Position numbers and translations under genes: made by a program
Shown: positions 63,085 through 64,000 of the stretch, piece after piece
Layout of the letters: each line of letters opens with the position of its first letter
Position numbering within the stretch: position 1 is the stretch's first letter
From: Cutibacterium porci
GTDB lineage: Bacteria > Actinomycetota > Actinomycetes > Propionibacteriales > Propionibacteriaceae
Direction: 5' to 3'
Assembly: GCF_009696315.1 (NCBI RefSeq)
Contig: NZ_VUMG01000004.1
Coordinates: forward strand, 1-64,000
Length of the DNA stretch: 64,000 nt
Notes under the pieces: generated by a model
What the model saw: only the letters and a program-made list of their open reading frames with translations
Told to the model about the DNA's origin: nothing
The model's database searches: none

Positions 63085-63924
63085 TCACTGTCCCGTGAGG
63101 TCAGACAGCTTTACCTCGGTACCGACCAACGAGAATTCGAGGCCCTGTGGCGTCGCTTTCAGGGAGTCGTACTGCAGATTTCCCAAATCGGGAAGAGTAA
63201 ATCGTTGGGTGATTCCTTCCAGGATGGGTTTGAGCAACATATCGGGAATAGGAATGCCATCAAGGCTGGCCGACGGATTACTCAGTGTCACCCGCCGCGA
63301 GGTGGCCTCCACCCCAGGCACAGCGGTGATGCTGACGTCCACCCGAGCCCCCAATACTGACATCTCCCGCACGATTGTCACCCGACCAGTATCGCCGGTG
63401 TCGTCGTTATAGCTGATCTTTCCACCCGCCAACCTCGACAGCTCCGGCCAGTCAATACGGCCAGTGGCCGACATCGTTTCAGCTACTGTCTGAGAACTCT
63501 GGCGGGCGTGGCGGATACCACTGGCATGGGCTTTAACGTCGCGAAAAGTCACCGTGGTGTCATCTCGAGCCACCGTCGCCTTCGGGACGGTCACGTCAAT
63601 CCCCTGCAACTCGTCGGTGACCAACACTGCAAGGAAGGGACGGTTGTGAATCGTCACCCCAACCGTCGAAGCGTCAGCCCCGACGGATGTCGCAATAACG
63701 TCCGCTACATTTCTTTCAGCTCTCGCCTGAAATGTCTGATCGACAATAACTGCCACGACCGCAAGCAACGCGATAACAACGAGGGCTATCAGCCACGCGA
63801 CAACGCCATGGGAGCGGCGGCCCCCCTCGACCGTCACCACGGTGCCAGAACCAGCCCGCGTTCTCGGCGGAAGCACCTGCGTCGGCTCACTTGGTGTCGC
63901 TGAGAACGTAGGATGCTCATTCAA
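63085..63924 (-). CDS. DUF2993 (LmeA-type) lipid-binding protein
   Basis: About 279 residues. A signal-anchor helix at about residues 42-63 (VVAWLIALVVIALLAVVAVIV) follows a disordered N-terminus, then the DUF2993 domain with its repeating beta pattern (FLAVLVTDELQGIDVTV, ARVDVSITAVPGVEATSRRV). LmeA of mycobacteria binds phospholipids and supports lipomannan synthesis. The start is uncertain: TTG at 63924 (AAGGG ten bases upstream) or TTG at 63942; the former overlaps the upstream gene's stop by 8 bp. Confidence 0.85.
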   Translation of the reverse strand: MNEHPTFSATPSEPTQVLPPRTRAGSGTVVTVEGGRRSHGVVAWLIALVVIALLAVVAVIVDQTFQARAERNVADVIATSVGADASTVGVTIHNRPFLAVLVTDELQGIDVTVPKATVARDDTTVTFRDVKAHASGIRHARQSSQTVAETMSATGRIDWPELSRLAGGKISYNDDTGDTGRVTIVREMSVLGARVDVSITAVPGVEATSRRVTLSNPSASLDGIPIPDMLLKPILEGITQRFTLPDLGNLQYDSLKATPQGLEFSLVGTEVKLSDLTGQ

Positions 63925-64000
63925 GTCCCAGCAGCCCTTCAATACCGATAGTCAGACCTGGACGATCAAGGACTCCGCGAACCCCCGTCAACACACCGGA
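63917..64000 (-). CDS. C-terminal end of a truncated gene at the window edge
   Basis: An open frame entering from the right edge ends in TGA at 63917-63919, reading ...VLDRPGLTIGIEGLLGLE. It overlaps the start of the DUF2993 gene, as in an operon. Too short to assign. Confidence 0.5.
   Translation of the reverse strand, partial: SGVLTGVRGVLDRPGLTIGIEGLLGLE

Noticed and set aside
62621-63412. 263-residue plus-strand open frame opposite poxB and the DUF2993 gene
   Set aside because: Shadow of genuine minus-strand genes; Arg/Ser-rich composition without domain features.

Overview
This window looks like a chromosomal segment of a high-GC, Gram-positive actinobacterium of the Propionibacteriaceae, most likely a Cutibacterium (C. 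acnes-like). The basis is the recurrent GTG/TTG starts, the actinobacterial gene order and families (DUF3090 with a SCO1664-type kinase, DUF2469, BioQ-like TetR, DUF2993), a three-gene Sdh/Frd operon, and secreted lipase-like enzymes. The species name is inference; no rRNA gene lies inside the window.

Layout. 1-0.4 kb: a leader-like, repeat-bearing stretch with a leftward promoter. 0.4-4.2 kb: tyrS, argR, and a TetR gene (bioQ) divergent from bioB across paired palindromic operators. 4.3-11 kb: pheS-pheT, then infC-rpmI-rplT-TrmH methyltransferase behind a long leader with an intrinsic attenuator, and an SseB-like gene. 11-18.9 kb: a small membrane protein, hisE-hisG, pnuC, the DUF3090/SCO1664 pair, an aldo/keto reductase, and an M20 peptidase coupled to citrate synthase. 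19-21.5 kb: tRNA-Leu(GAG), a decayed ArsR/CmtR regulator coupled to an intact cadD transporter gene, and remnants of an actinobacterial conjugative element. 21.6-23.8 kb: a secreted lysophospholipase-like hydrolase, a CsbD protein and Ogt. 23.7-29.2 kb: dprA-comM-yraN, two DnaA boxes, DUF2469-rnhB-lepB and rplS. 29.5-33 kb: sdhCAB. 33.1-44.1 kb: the conserved translation/SRP block (trmD, rimM, khpA, rpsP, ffh, ftsY, mutM, rnc, rpmF, yceD) with an amidohydrolase, a membrane esterase, a 55-residue membrane peptide and a GtrA protein interspersed. 44.2-53.2 kb: a LacI-controlled mannoside locus (solute-binding lipoprotein, two permeases, GH38 alpha-mannosidase, GH5-like glycosidase). 53.2-64 kb: coaD, rsmD, a flavin-binding-fold protein, recG, rpmB, RNase J, an acyltransferase, a glycosyltransferase, poxB and a DUF2993 protein.

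How it fits together. Most of the window is housekeeping: translation, protein targeting, DNA repair, cofactor synthesis. sdhCAB, gltA and poxB link pyruvate and succinate/fumarate to the quinone pool, which suits propionic fermentation. The accessory parts are the mannoside locus, which sits between coaD and yceD (neighbours in many actinobacteria), and the tRNA-Leu region, a decayed integration site with metal-resistance cargo. The clearest regulatory signals are two BioQ-type operators at bioB, three LacI-type operators around the mannoside genes, an infC leader attenuator with an AUC start, and a palindrome over the sdhC promoter. I found no CRISPR array, intact phage or insertion sequence, and nothing that clearly amounts to an undescribed defence or biosynthetic system.
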